Below are positions 1 to 8,088 of a stretch of 40,762 nt of DNA, in pieces. A program made the translations under genes and the position numbers. Position 1 is the first letter of the stretch. Each line of letters opens with the position of its first letter. Origin of the DNA: Verrucomicrobiales bacterium. Lineage in GTDB: Bacteria; Verrucomicrobiota; Verrucomicrobiia; Limisphaerales; UBA9464. The notes under the pieces are model-generated. The model worked only from the letters and a program-made list of their open reading frames with translations, ran no database searches and had not been told where the DNA came from. Location of the stretch: contig JAIXZE010000244.1 in the NCBI GenBank assembly GCA_027489875.1, forward strand, positions 1 to 40,762, read 5' to 3'.

Positions 1-1
1 C

Positions 2-238
2 TGGCTCCCGCTGCTGACCTTCACGTTCTGCAAACACCTTATGAGTTGTTGTTGGTTCATCATGACAAAGGTGCTGGCGCTTCCCGGCTCCGATTTCCCT
101 GGTTCCCCAGGTGCCGAGATCTGGGTGGAGGCGTTCGTTCCCTGCATGGACATTCACGATGCGCTGACAGAAAGTCGTTCAGCCTTGCTGGCAGATCGCT
201 ACGACGTGGTTGGAGATTGGGCTTATGTGCATGAGTAG
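2..238 (+). CDS. Possible C-terminal end of an unrecognised protein, cut by the window start
   Basis: The second reading frame is open from the first bases of the window to a TAG at 236-238. It has an in-frame ATG at 41, but the frame is also open upstream, so this may be the tail of a longer gene. The last 50 residues (ending DRYDVVGDWAYVHE) have a mixed acidic and hydrophobic composition that looks protein-like, unlike the arginine- and serine-rich shadow frames. I recognise no domain. The next gene on the same strand begins about 100 bases on. It could equally be chance. Confidence 0.25.
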   Translation, partial: WLPLLTFTFCKHLMSCCWFIMTKVLALPGSDFPGSPGAEIWVEAFVPCMDIHDALTESRSALLADRYDVVGDWAYVHE

Positions 239-340
239 GCTGTGGGTTAAGAAGACGGCGTCATCGGCCAGCGTCACCGGGCCGTTGAGCGAGTCTGAGT
301 TCATCCGCAAGCGGGCTTCGTTGAGATGGGCTTTCACCCT

Positions 341-673
341 ATGAGCGCTCGAAGATGGATGCTCGGATTGACAGTCGCTTGTCTGGCGTTTGTTGCGATT
401 GCAGTACTCGTTCGACGACCTCGAGGTCAGGAGCACCGTCGCTATGAGAGTCCGGATGGACGGTTTCAGATTGCCGTTTATCGCGTTCCGATCTCTTTTG
501 CGATGCCGGGCGGCGGTTCTGACGCACCGGGCCATTTTTATCTGCTCGAGACGCAGACAGGTCGCGTCTTGCGTGAACAGGCCGTTGAGATGGTTCAACT
601 CGTCGACCAAGTCACCTGGTCAGCCACGAACGTTCAGGTAGGAATCTTGGCAGATTGGAGTTTACCAAAATGA
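341..673 (+). CDS. Small membrane-anchored or secreted protein of unknown function
   Basis: A protein of about 110 residues begins with Arg-Arg followed by one hydrophobic stretch (about residues 6-23, LGLTVACLAFVAIAVLV), a signal anchor or uncleaved signal peptide. The rest should lie outside the cytoplasm. The core, SPDGRFQIAVYRVP then MPGGGSDAPGHFYLLETQTG, a VEMVQ segment and a closing ADWSLP, resembles from memory a small family of uncharacterised bacterial proteins with an SPDG...GSDAPG...DWPLP pattern. No function is known to me. The ATG at 341 was preferred because the hydrophobic segment then follows almost at once; an in-frame ATG at 326 adds five residues. There is no clear Shine-Dalgarno site for either. 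Coding character is good, so I think the gene is real. Confidence 0.65.
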   Translation: MSARRWMLGLTVACLAFVAIAVLVRRPRGQEHRRYESPDGRFQIAVYRVPISFAMPGGGSDAPGHFYLLETQTGRVLREQAVEMVQLVDQVTWSATNVQVGILADWSLPK

Positions 674-814
674 GCCTAGCCAACCGGGCTGCGGCGGCGA
701 ACCACCGGCCCGCCGAGCAGTCGGAAGGCTTGGGCAGTTTGTCGGCGATTTCTGCTGTCGACCGGACGTTGCCATCCTGTCGAAAGCAGACTTAAGACGT
801 GTCTCATTGGCAGG

Positions 815-947
815 GCATCTTGAAACTGCCCCCGCAAGGAACGGGGTGGCAACGTCCTCGTCGCCGTTCCTAAGCCTCTCCCAATGGCGATGAGGACATC
901 GCCACCCCGAATCCTATCCAAAAGGGGGCAGTGTCAGAATGCGCCCC
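815..947 (-). repeat. Family 1 double-hairpin intergenic element, copy A
   Basis: This element of about 130 bp is one of five related copies in the window. Its ends are inverted repeats: ACTGCCCCC at 825-833 and GGGGGCAGT at 924-932, and the wider 18-bp ends match at 15 positions. Inside are two hairpins, one with loop TCCT (near 850-867, one A-C mismatch) and one GGCGATG/CATCGCC with loop AGGA (near 886-903). The 10-base word CATTGGCAGG occurs on both sides (805-814 and 947-956), a possible target-site duplication. It is oriented towards lower coordinates, the same direction as glycogen phosphorylase, which ends about 430 bases away. It is probably non-coding; short ORFs through it are by-products of the repeat. 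Confidence 0.85.
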
Positions 948-1376
948 ATTGGCAGGCTTGAGCAGCGGGCGATTGTCCGACTACTCCTGAGGAAGGTCGA
1001 ACCAGTCCTACATCCCCGTTGGCCTTTTCCGGGTCCCCGCCTGAGGAAACTTTTGCCAGGACAAAACTGACCGACTCCCTCGTCCAGAAGCTCAGGAACT
1101 ACCGCAATCGCGGGACGGGATGACGGCCTTTCGTGTGGCGGTGCCTGAGTAGCCCCCTTTGCGTCTTGGCGTCTTTGCGTGAGCCATCTTTCCCCAATGA
1201 ATCATCGGGTGTCCGCTTTGTAGCTCACGCGAGGCTTGTGCCGCCCTGCGCCACTCCACAGGCCACAAGCGGCAGCGGATGAGGTTCTCACGCCCGCTGC
1301 GCTCAAGACGCCAAGACGCCAAGGAACCAGGGCGGGAACTAGACGGCATTCGTCCGTCCCCGCCTAGCCGGCCCGA
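948..1376. other. Intergenic stretch with a long-spaced inverted repeat
   Basis: No convincing gene is visible. Between 1159 and 1184 lies a run built from GCGTCTTTGCGTC-like words, and between 1300 and 1322 its inverse (CAAGACGCCAAGACGCCAAG). The two arms are about 115 bases apart, so the segment could fold into a large stem or be a relic of a palindromic element. Bases 957-1090 hold nothing I can name. A reverse ORF across 1092-1349 is arginine- and serine-rich and contains these repeats, so it is not called a gene. Confidence 0.5.
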
Positions 1377-3539
1377 TCACTTCACCGGCGGCAGGTAATA
1401 CTTCTTGGTGTACTCCTGCACCATCCGCCAGGTGCTGTACTCCGCGGCCAGGGTCGCGAGCGAGCGACGGATGCGGTGCAGCCACTGACGCGGGATGCCG
1501 TTGGCATCGCGGTTGAAGAACTCGGGAATGACCTCCTTGGTGAGCGCCTCGTACAGGTTGAACGAGTCCACGTGATCCTGCTCGTCAATGTCGGGAGGAT
1601 GGGAATCGGGGCCGATGGCGAACCCGTTGGTGCCGTCGTAGCCTTCGCGCCACCAGCCGTCGAGGATGCTCAGGTTCAAGCAGCCATGCGACGTGGTCTT
1701 CATGCCGCTGGTACCGCTGGCTTCCAACGGACGGCGCGGGTTGTTCAACCAGATGTCGCAGCCGGAAACCATCATCCGGGCCACGTGGATGTCGTAGTTC
1801 TCGATGAACACCAGATGCCCCTTCAGCTCCGAGAACTTCGAGAGGTGAATGACCTTCTGGATGAAGGCCTTTCCGGAGTCATCCCGGGGATGCGCCTTTC
1901 CGGCGAAGATGAACTGGATCGGGCGCGCGGAATCCCGCACCAGCTTCACCACGTTCTCGAACTGGTCGAAGATCAGCGGTGCCCGCTTGTACGTCGCGAA
2001 GCGCCGGGCGAACCCGATCGTCAACGCGTCCGGGTTCAGGAATCCATCGAAGGTGATGAAATCGTTCCTGTTCAGGGTGTGCCCCTGCAACAGCAGGCGA
2101 CGACGGGTGAACTCGACCAACTCGCGGCGCAACCGGTACCGCAACGCCCACAGCTCGCTGTCGGAGACGCAGGAGGGATCCGACGCCTTCTGCCAGAACT
2201 CGACCGTGTTGGCGTCCGCCAGCCATTGGAGATCGCCGCGGTCGGGGTAAAGCTGCTCGTACTTGGCACGCCAGAACCGCCGCACGGTGCCCTTCATCCA
2301 ACCCACAAGGTGCACGCCGTTGGTCACGCTGCCGATGGGCACTTCCTCGGGCTTGGTGGTGCCATAGAGTTCCGTCCACATCTCGCGGCTGACCTCCCCG
2401 TGCAGGGCGGACACACCATTCGCCGCACGGCTGTACCGCAGGGCCAGCACCGTCATGCAGAACGGTTCGGAGGTATCGCCGGCGCGCACGCGGCCGAGAT
2501 CCATCAATTGTGCGTGATCCAGCTTCAGGTCCGTGCAGAAGCAATGGGCCGCATAACCCATCAGATCACTGCTGAAGCGGTCGTGACCGGCCTCGACGGG
2601 CGTGTGGGTCGTGAAGAGACATTCGGCGGTGGTCGCGGTCTTGGCCTCCTCGAAGGACTTTCCGGCGGCCAACTTCTCCCGCATCAACTCCAGCGTGAGG
2701 AACGCGGCATGGCCCTCGTTCATGTGGAAGGTGCTGGGCGCATAACCCAGGGCACGCAGCAAACGGACGCCACCCACACCCAGGACGATCTCCTGCAACA
2801 CCCGCGTGGTGCTGTCGCCGCCGTACACCCGCAGGGTCAGGTCGCGGAAGTGGGGCTCATTCTCGGGCCGGTTCGTATCCAGCAGGTACACGGGCACGCG
2901 ACCGATGTTCACGCGCCACGCATGAAAATAGACCGTGCTCGCCGCGAGTCGGACGGAGCACACCAGCGGTTCCCCCTTGGCGTCGAGGACGGGCTCCAGC
3001 GGCAGGTTCTTCGGGTTGAGCAGGGTGTAATACTCGGTCTGCCAGTTCTCGTGGTTGACCGTCTGCTGGAAGTAACCCTCACGGTAAAAGAGGCTGATGC
3101 CGACGAATGGAAGACCCAGGTCGCTCGCCGACTTCGCATGATCGCCCGCCAGCGCCCCAAGACCGCCCGCGGCAATGGGCAACGTTTCGTGAAAGGCGAA
3201 TTCCGCACTGAAGTAGGCCACCGGCCGATCCTTCAGGCCGGAGGCCTCGGTCGCCGCCCAGGTGTCCGACTGGTTCAGGTAGGCGTCGAACTTCGCCAAC
3301 ACCTTCTTCACCCGTTCCGCGAACGCCGGAGAGTGCAACCGCATCTGCAGCTCGTACTCGGAGAGCTCATGCAGGATCGCCACCGCATTGTGGTAGAGGT
3401 TCTGCCAACCCCGGGGCGACAACTCATGGAACACGTCCTGGGCATCCTGATCCCAGCTCCACCAGAGATTGCGGGCCAACCGATTCAGCCCCGTCGTCAT
3501 TTCCTTCAGTTCGGTCAGTGTCAGCGGCGTTGTGGACAT
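1377..3539 (-). CDS. glgP: Glycogen/alpha-glucan phosphorylase (GT35)
   Basis: This enzyme removes glucose from the non-reducing ends of glycogen or maltodextrin as glucose-1-phosphate, using pyridoxal phosphate, in the cytoplasm. The protein has about 720 residues, matching the shorter bacterial alpha-glucan phosphorylase family rather than the 800-plus residue E. coli type. Visible landmarks are the N-terminal NLWWSW motif, YFSAEFAFHETLPIAAGGLG, HMNEGHAAF, FTTHTPVEAGHDRF, and EASGTSGMK, where Lys614 should form the Schiff base with the cofactor. The ATG at 3539 was chosen; an in-frame TTG at 3554 adds five residues. No strong Shine-Dalgarno site is seen. It diverges from metF. The ROK kinase and CE1 esterase nearby also suggest sugar metabolism, though not in one operon. 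The family assignment is very secure. Confidence 0.96.
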   Translation of the reverse strand: MSTTPLTLTELKEMTTGLNRLARNLWWSWDQDAQDVFHELSPRGWQNLYHNAVAILHELSEYELQMRLHSPAFAERVKKVLAKFDAYLNQSDTWAATEASGLKDRPVAYFSAEFAFHETLPIAAGGLGALAGDHAKSASDLGLPFVGISLFYREGYFQQTVNHENWQTEYYTLLNPKNLPLEPVLDAKGEPLVCSVRLAASTVYFHAWRVNIGRVPVYLLDTNRPENEPHFRDLTLRVYGGDSTTRVLQEIVLGVGGVRLLRALGYAPSTFHMNEGHAAFLTLELMREKLAAGKSFEEAKTATTAECLFTTHTPVEAGHDRFSSDLMGYAAHCFCTDLKLDHAQLMDLGRVRAGDTSEPFCMTVLALRYSRAANGVSALHGEVSREMWTELYGTTKPEEVPIGSVTNGVHLVGWMKGTVRRFWRAKYEQLYPDRGDLQWLADANTVEFWQKASDPSCVSDSELWALRYRLRRELVEFTRRRLLLQGHTLNRNDFITFDGFLNPDALTIGFARRFATYKRAPLIFDQFENVVKLVRDSARPIQFIFAGKAHPRDDSGKAFIQKVIHLSKFSELKGHLVFIENYDIHVARMMVSGCDIWLNNPRRPLEASGTSGMKTTSHGCLNLSILDGWWREGYDGTNGFAIGPDSHPPDIDEQDHVDSFNLYEALTKEVIPEFFNRDANGIPRQWLHRIRRSLATLAAEYSTWRMVQEYTKKYYLPPVK

Positions 3540-3730
3540 GGTCAGTTGATTCAAATCGCCCGCAGATTCAGCCCGCGGACATGCCTCACTGAATCATGCA
3601 GCCCGGTCCAGTGGCCAACCGAATTCCTGCCAAGCCATGACGCCCCCGCCATGAAACATCCGCATCCTCCCAATGAACCATTTCACCGCATGTCCCTACG
3701 CTTGCACCGCTCCGCGTTCCATCCCACTCT

Positions 3731-4636
3731 TTGCCCAACGTGATCCAGTCGATCCACGATATCCATGTCGCCAACGCCCAGGCCGGGCGTCCCTCGTTCT
3801 CCATCGAGTTCTTCCCACCCAAGACCGAGGAGGGTGAGCGCAAGCTCTTCAGCGAGACCCTGCCGGCCTTCGCCCCCTTCCCTGTCGATTATTGCTCCGT
3901 CACCTACGGCGCCGGCGGCAGCACCCGGGACAAGACCCTCGGCATCGTCGAACGGATCCAGAAGGGACACGACCTCACCGCCATGATGCACCTCACCTGC
4001 GTCAATGCGACCCAGGCCGAGATCGCGTCCGTGGTGGACGACGCCGAACGTCGTGGCATCCGCAACATCCTCGCCCTGCGCGGCGATCCTCCCGGCGGCA
4101 CCGGCGAATTCGTGAAGACCGAGGGCGGCTTCGAATTCTCCCGCGAACTCGTCGCCTACCTGCGCCAGCGCGGTGGCCTGACCATTGGCACCGCCGGCTT
4201 CCCCGAAGGCCACATCGCGCAGAAGGCTGGTCGCGTCGTGGACTGGAACCATCTGGCCGAAAAGATCCGGGCCGGCGCGGACTTCGTCGTCACCCAACTC
4301 TTTTACGACAACGCCGACTACTACGCCTTCCGAGACCATCTCGCGAAGGCCGGGATCGACGTCCCGCTGATCCCCGGGCTGCTCCCGGTGGTGGCGCGCA
4401 ACCAGACCAAGAAGTTCGTCGAACTCTGCGGAGCCAAGCTTCCCGCACCCTTCCTCGATCGCCTCGAAACCCTCGGTGACGACGATGCCGCCGTGACCGA
4501 GTTCGGCATCGAATACTGCACCCAGCAGATCCAGGACCTCCTCCGGAACGGGGCCCCAGGCGTTCACTTCTACACGCTGAACCGCCCCTACTCGACCACA
4601 CGGATCCTGCGGAACCTCGGCCACGGCGGCCGCTAG
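3731..4636 (+). CDS. metF: Methylenetetrahydrofolate reductase
   Basis: MetF reduces 5,10-methylenetetrahydrofolate to 5-methyltetrahydrofolate with a flavin and NADH, supplying methyl groups for methionine synthesis. The 301-residue length is typical for a bacterial single-domain TIM-barrel enzyme. Recognisable segments are FSIEFFPPK with the catalytic Glu26, the YGAGGS turn, LALRGDPP, DFVVTQLFYD, the IPGLLPV strand, and PGVHFYTLNR at the C terminus. There is no in-frame ATG near the N terminus. Initiation is either the TTG at 3731 or the GTG at 3740, three codons later. It is divergent from glgP with about 190 bases between the starts. A family 1 repeat begins about 11 bases after the TAG. 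No S-box or other methionine riboswitch was seen upstream. Confidence 0.96.
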   Translation: MPNVIQSIHDIHVANAQAGRPSFSIEFFPPKTEEGERKLFSETLPAFAPFPVDYCSVTYGAGGSTRDKTLGIVERIQKGHDLTAMMHLTCVNATQAEIASVVDDAERRGIRNILALRGDPPGGTGEFVKTEGGFEFSRELVAYLRQRGGLTIGTAGFPEGHIAQKAGRVVDWNHLAEKIRAGADFVVTQLFYDNADYYAFRDHLAKAGIDVPLIPGLLPVVARNQTKKFVELCGAKLPAPFLDRLETLGDDDAAVTEFGIEYCTQQIQDLLRNGAPGVHFYTLNRPYSTTRILRNLGHGGR

Positions 4637-4647
4637 TCTCCGCTCCG

Positions 4648-4762
4648 GGCGGGGTAAAGGATTCGGAGCGGCGCTGTCCTCATCGCCTTGGGAATGGCTT
4701 GGGAACGGCGACGAGGACGTCGCCACCCCGTTCGTGATGGGGGCAGCGTCACGAGGCACCCC
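4648..4762 (+). repeat. Family 1 double-hairpin intergenic element, copy B
   Basis: This copy begins about 11 bases after the metF stop codon. It shows the AAAGGATTCGG lead-in, a first hairpin with loop TCCT (one stem mismatch in this copy), the TTGGGAATG spacer, and a second hairpin GGCGACG/CGTCGCC with loop AGGA. It ends in GGGGGCAGCGTCACGAGGC, matching the right terminus of the other copies. The outer left terminal repeat is missing. It reads in the same direction as metF. It may act as a 3' end or terminator structure, but there is no T-run. Confidence 0.8.
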
Positions 4763-4842
4763 CATTTGAGGGCGATCGCACTCGGGATCACACTCGGGAT
4801 CAATTCCGACGAAGACCATTCGGCCTGCCCCTCCCCTATCCC

Positions 4843-4970
4843 GGAGGGATTACAGCCGATAGCCAATACGGGGTCGCGAAGCGCACCCCGGGTTCACGCA
4901 ATAAACGGAAACAACCCCGGAGGGGTTGAAGAAGCATCCGCGGGCTTCGCACCCCGGCAGTAATGCGAAG
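4843..4970. repeat. Hairpin-rich intergenic sequence (CCCGGAGGG type)
   Basis: This stretch contains a perfect small hairpin, CAACCCC/GGGGTTG with loop GGA, at 4912-4928. A second, imperfect stem, GGGGTCGCG...CGCACCCC, lies near 4879-4899. It is preceded by a CCCGGAGGGATTACAGCC word. It occurs once in the window, but from memory such three-base-loop intergenic words recur in planctomycete and verrucomicrobial genomes. No gene is visible here, and bases 4971-5040 hold nothing I can name. Confidence 0.45.
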
Positions 4971-5040
4971 CACAGAGGCACACTCTGGGCGACCGCCATC
5001 GGGTTGCGGACACGGGCCGCCGAGCCCTGGCCGAGCTGGG

Positions 5041-5268
5041 CTATTCCTGTCCGGTCTTGCCGCCTTCTTTCTCAATTCGCAAACTGCGAAAGGAATCTGC
5101 GAGTCTTGCAAGGTCGCCGGCAAACCCGCCGTCGTACCAGCCCGCCAATTTAGCCCTATACTCCTTCGAGATGTGGTGATTGCGGTAGTAGCCTTCAATT
5201 CGATCCGTAGTCTTCCTCACGGCTCTGAAAACCAAACCACGACCGAGGGCTGTACGATTGACGGGCAT
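5041..5268 (-). CDS. Small hypothetical protein (75 residues)
   Basis: The ORF encodes a basic, soluble-looking peptide with a central segment YYRNHHISKEYRAKLAGWYDGGFAGDL that has natural protein composition. The ATG at 5268 is preceded by AAGGA about eight bases upstream on the minus strand, one of the better Shine-Dalgarno sites in the window. I recognise no domain. It could be a remnant of a larger gene, as it sits inside a repeat-rich region. The call depends on composition and the ribosome site only. Confidence 0.4.
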   Translation of the reverse strand: MPVNRTALGRGLVFRAVRKTTDRIEGYYRNHHISKEYRAKLAGWYDGGFAGDLARLADSFRSLRIEKEGGKTGQE

Positions 5269-5382
5269 GACGAAGTTCCTTCATCCATCCCATGGTAAAG
5301 GTACCCGGCGTTGCGTGACGCGGTCGAGGGCGAATCTGGATGGTTCCAAACCTTCGCGCCAAACCACCTGCTTCCTTTGAGC

Positions 5383-5445
5383 CGCAAGAATCGCAAAAGG
5401 ACGCAACATCCCAGCAGGCCCGACTCGGACACAGGTCCAGCGGAA
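5383..5445 (-). repeat. Degenerate copy of the family 4 palindromic element
   Basis: About 40 bases here (GAGCCGCAAGAATCGCAAAA and the following GGACGCAA.ATCCCAGCAG) match the right arm of the palindromic element at 6015-6123 almost perfectly. The opposite arm is not recognisable, so this looks like a decayed copy. The two copies lie in direct orientation on either side of the lipoprotein gene at 5505-5924. Confidence 0.65.
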
Positions 5446-5504
5446 GGCTACGGTCCTCCGGATTCTCGGGGCCTCGGAGGCGAGACATTTCCTCAGACTG
5501 GTCA

Positions 5505-5924
5505 TTAGCGGCCTTTGTTTTGGCTGCTTACCTGATGCAGTGGGACGACGACGGGGTTTGTGGCAGGCACAAAGTTCGATTCAAAGGAGTTGGTCTTGTA
5601 AGGTGAGAGACACCATCCCTCGCCGTGGGCAAAAATATAGCGAGCGGGTTGATAACCAGGCTTGGTAAAGTCGAAGGTATGAGTCCCGTTGTGGCTAACT
5701 CCATTGACTTCGACGAAGCCAGAGCCGTGGGGTTTGGCGATACTAGGATTATCGAAATGAATTTCCTTCAGGAACCCCGCCGTGGCCCTTCTCCATTCCA
5801 CCTCAACCCGTTCTAGCGGCTTTCGAGTTTCTGCGTCGATGACCGAGAAACGGAGTGAGTGACCGCACCCGGAAGCCAGAACGCCCAGCACTGTCCAAAA
5901 CAATGCTGTGGAGTGGTGTCTCAT
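5505..5924 (-). CDS. Small predicted lipoprotein
   Basis: The 139-residue protein begins with a short basic segment, a hydrophobic stretch and the lipobox LASGC, placing the lipidated cysteine at residue 20. It is probably anchored in the inner or outer membrane facing the periplasm. The mature part starts with LRFSVIDAETRKPLERVEVEWRRA, like the start of carboxypeptidase-regulatory-like or transthyretin-type beta domains, and continues with FTKPGYQPARYIF, again typical of such folds. That reading is inference. No catalytic motif is visible. A GGAGG precedes the ATG at 5924 but is only about one base away. Its base composition is less GC-rich than neighbouring metabolic genes. It is flanked by two copies of the family 4 repeat. 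Confidence 0.72.
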   Translation of the reverse strand: MRHHSTALFWTVLGVLASGCGHSLRFSVIDAETRKPLERVEVEWRRATAGFLKEIHFDNPSIAKPHGSGFVEVNGVSHNGTHTFDFTKPGYQPARYIFAHGEGWCLSPYKTNSFESNFVPATNPVVVPLHQVSSQNKGR

Positions 5925-6014
5925 GCCTCCAAAGACATGAGATCCCCTCGTCCGTCACGCTTACTCTTCACGATGAACACCGTTGTCATTGATTATCGCG
6001 AAGGTCGAATCCGG

Positions 6015-6123
6015 GCAGATCAGCGTGCCCCCTTTTGCGTCCTCTTGCGTTTCTTGCGGCAAAACACCGGCTTCCCTTGAGCCGCAAGAATCGCAAAAGG
6101 ACGCAAAATCCCAGCAGATCAGC
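6015..6123. repeat. Palindromic element (28-bp inverted arms) with 10-bp flanking direct repeats
   Basis: Bases 6033-6060 and 6081-6108 are inverted repeats matching at 26 of 28 positions, separated by a 20-base loop. The arms consist of TTTTGCGTCC, a TTGCG core and TTCTTGCGGC. The word GCAGATCAGC lies immediately outside on both sides (6015-6024 and 6114-6123), as a target-site duplication would. There is no room for a gene, so this would be a non-autonomous element. A run of Ts at the arm end could make it a bidirectional terminator, but the stem and loop are unusually long. Confidence 0.75.
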
Positions 6124-6179
6124 CCCGGACGCAGGCCACCCTGCGTGAGTTTCCCGTCTTGCGAGCATTTGTGGTCCTT

Positions 6180-6226
6180 GCGGCTGACGCCGTGGGCGAT
6201 CGTCTGTCGGTGCTCCGCACCTGTGG
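6180..6226 (+). repeat. Partial family 3 hairpin module
   Basis: This contains the second and third hairpin words of family 3: CGGCTGACGCCGTGGG, then CTGTCGGTGCTCCGCACCTG (GGTGC/GCACC with loop TCC). The first hairpin word is absent. Full copies lie at about 28.3 and 36.4 kb. The rest of the gap to the histidine kinase stop at 6355 holds nothing I can name. Confidence 0.6.
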
Positions 6227-6354
6227 AACGGGGACTCGGCGGCATGGATCCTGGAAGGCGTACTCCCGCCAAACCTGTGAGGTTCGAATACCCTCCTTCA
6301 GATCATTCCTCGGCGCGCTCGGCGGCTCGCCATGAAACGGATGTCTTCGCCGGC

Positions 6355-8088
6355 TCACAGCGGCAGGACCAACGTAAACGCGGTTCCACGCCCACGCGTG
6401 GAGTGCACCCGGATCTCGCCGCGGTGCGACTCCACCACCCGCTTGACGATCGCCAGTCCCAACCCATTCCCGGTCGGCTTGGTAGAACTCAGGAGCGAAG
6501 TGAACAGCCGGGACTTCTGTTCCTCCGACATCCCTTCGCCAGTGTCGCGAAACCGCAGCACCAAATGATCGGGCCCGGCACCACGTTTCGAGCGCAGGCA
6601 TCGTGAACGGATCATCAACGCGCCACCGGAGGGCATCGCTTCGACGGCGTTCAGCGAGAGATTCAGGAACGCCTGTTCCAACTGGGTGGCATCGCCCATC
6701 AGGCGCGGCATCCTGGAATCGAGTTGCAGGCTCAACTGCACGCCGGCGTGCTTGAGCTTCGCCCGCAGCAGGAATCCAAGGTCCTGCAAGAGCCCGTTTA
6801 CGTCGACGGCCGTCAGCGCGGGCTCCGCGGTGCGCGCAAAATCCAGCACCCGATCCACGATGCGGTTCAGGTGATCCATCTTCTCGCCCATGATCCGGAC
6901 GTCGGTTGCCCGCGGATCGCCGGGCGGGAACTGCAGGTCCAACGAGTGATGCAACATCTTCATCACGGTCAGCGGATTCCGGATCTCGTGAGCCACCTCC
7001 GCCGCCAGCAATCCGAGCGCGCTCAACCGCTCCGTTTGCCGCAACTCCTCCTCCGTCGAGACCAGACGGTCGTAGAGGCGCGTCTTCTCCAGGGCGAGGG
7101 CGGACAACTCCGCGTAGGCCGACAGCGTCCGCACCTCCTCGTCCGAGAACAGGTGGGGATCACCCGTGTACACGGCCAGCGCGCCCATCGCCCGCTTCTC
7201 GAACTGCAAGGGCACGGCCAGCAACGACACCAACCCTTCCTCGCGGGCGATGGCGACGTTCTGGTAACGCCCGCTCACCTGGACGTTCTCGACCTGCATC
7301 GGCTTGCGACGGCGCACGACGATGCCGAGGAGGCTGTCGGCCACGGGCAACCGCGGCTTCGTGCGGTACCGTTCCCCGCCCCCATGGCACGCCCGCAGGT
7401 CCAGCCATTCCCCGGATTCGTCCACCATCATCAGCGAACACATCTTGGCGCCGATCAGGGCCTGAGCCTCGCGCGTCACCACCTGCAACGCCTCGTCCAG
7501 GCTGACCGTGGAATTGATGCGCTGGCTCACGCGTACAAGAGACTCCAGCAAGCGAGCACGCTGCCGCGCCGATTCGAACACCCACGAATTCTGGATTGCC
7601 TGGGCTGCCAGCGCCGCCAACTCCTCCAACAACTCCTGGTCGCGGACCGAGAAGGCGTCCCGCCGGTCGGAATCCACATTCAGAACCCCTCGCACCTCCC
7701 CCGCGACCCGCAGGGGAATCGCCATCTCCGAAGCGACCCCACCCTTGAGATGGATGTACCGCCGGTCTGCCAGAACATCGCCCACCCGTGCCGGCCGACC
7801 ATACCGCGCGACCCATCCGGTGATTCCCTCCCCCACCTTCAACCGCAGGGCGCGGGCCTCCATCGGCAACCCTTCCGACGCCTCGATCTCGAGGAATCCC
7901 GAGGTCGGGTTGACCAGACAGATCGATCCGGACGATGCCCGCATGAGCCTCACCGCCTCGCCGAGGATCGCCTGCAACGCATCCCGCGGTTCCAGTGTTG
8001 CGTGGATCACGCGACTCACGCGGGCGAGCGTCTCCGCCCGATTCAACCGTTCCCGTAACTCCGTGATCTCGTCCGTTCGGCCGTTCAT
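6355..8088 (-). CDS. Soluble sensor histidine kinase with two GAF domains
   Basis: The 577-residue protein has no membrane segment. A short coiled start is followed by GAF 1 (about residues 40-165), GAF 2 (about 195-335), a linker coil, and a HisKA domain with the H-box AAEVAHEIRNPL (His367 as phosphoacceptor). The HATPase domain shows an N-box near 475-485 (LNLSLNAVEAM), RDTGEGM and the GNGLGLAIVKR lid region. It should autophosphorylate in response to a cytoplasmic ligand bound by a GAF domain and pass the phosphate to an unlinked regulator, as no receiver or regulator gene is adjacent. The ATG at 8088 overlaps the stop of the upstream LptF/LptG gene by four bases (ATGA), so the two are probably translationally coupled. 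The frame is open further upstream, but only as a shadow of that gene. Confidence 0.93.
   Translation of the reverse strand: MNGRTDEITELRERLNRAETLARVSRVIHATLEPRDALQAILGEAVRLMRASSGSICLVNPTSGFLEIEASEGLPMEARALRLKVGEGITGWVARYGRPARVGDVLADRRYIHLKGGVASEMAIPLRVAGEVRGVLNVDSDRRDAFSVRDQELLEELAALAAQAIQNSWVFESARQRARLLESLVRVSQRINSTVSLDEALQVVTREAQALIGAKMCSLMMVDESGEWLDLRACHGGGERYRTKPRLPVADSLLGIVVRRRKPMQVENVQVSGRYQNVAIAREEGLVSLLAVPLQFEKRAMGALAVYTGDPHLFSDEEVRTLSAYAELSALALEKTRLYDRLVSTEEELRQTERLSALGLLAAEVAHEIRNPLTVMKMLHHSLDLQFPPGDPRATDVRIMGEKMDHLNRIVDRVLDFARTAEPALTAVDVNGLLQDLGFLLRAKLKHAGVQLSLQLDSRMPRLMGDATQLEQAFLNLSLNAVEAMPSGGALMIRSRCLRSKRGAGPDHLVLRFRDTGEGMSEEQKSRLFTSLLSSTKPTGNGLGLAIVKRVVESHRGEIRVHSTRGRGTAFTLVLPL

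Noticed and set aside
676..921. Minus-strand ORF with a GGDVLIAIG-type N terminus
   Set aside because: The start is encoded by the family 1 hairpin, and the same peptide text appears from other copies, so it is a by-product of the repeat.
1476..3743. Long plus-strand ORF opposite glycogen phosphorylase (755 codons)
   Set aside because: It is a shadow of the GC-rich glgP gene; composition is unlike a protein, and glgP has clear family motifs on the other strand.
3683..4819. Minus-strand ORF of 378 codons opposite metF
   Set aside because: Shadow of metF extended through the family 1 repeat; it contains repeat-derived peptide text and no domain.
6268..6290. tRNA T-arm-like word GGTTCGAATACC
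   Set aside because: The flanking bases do not form the T stem, and no acceptor, D or anticodon arms can be found.
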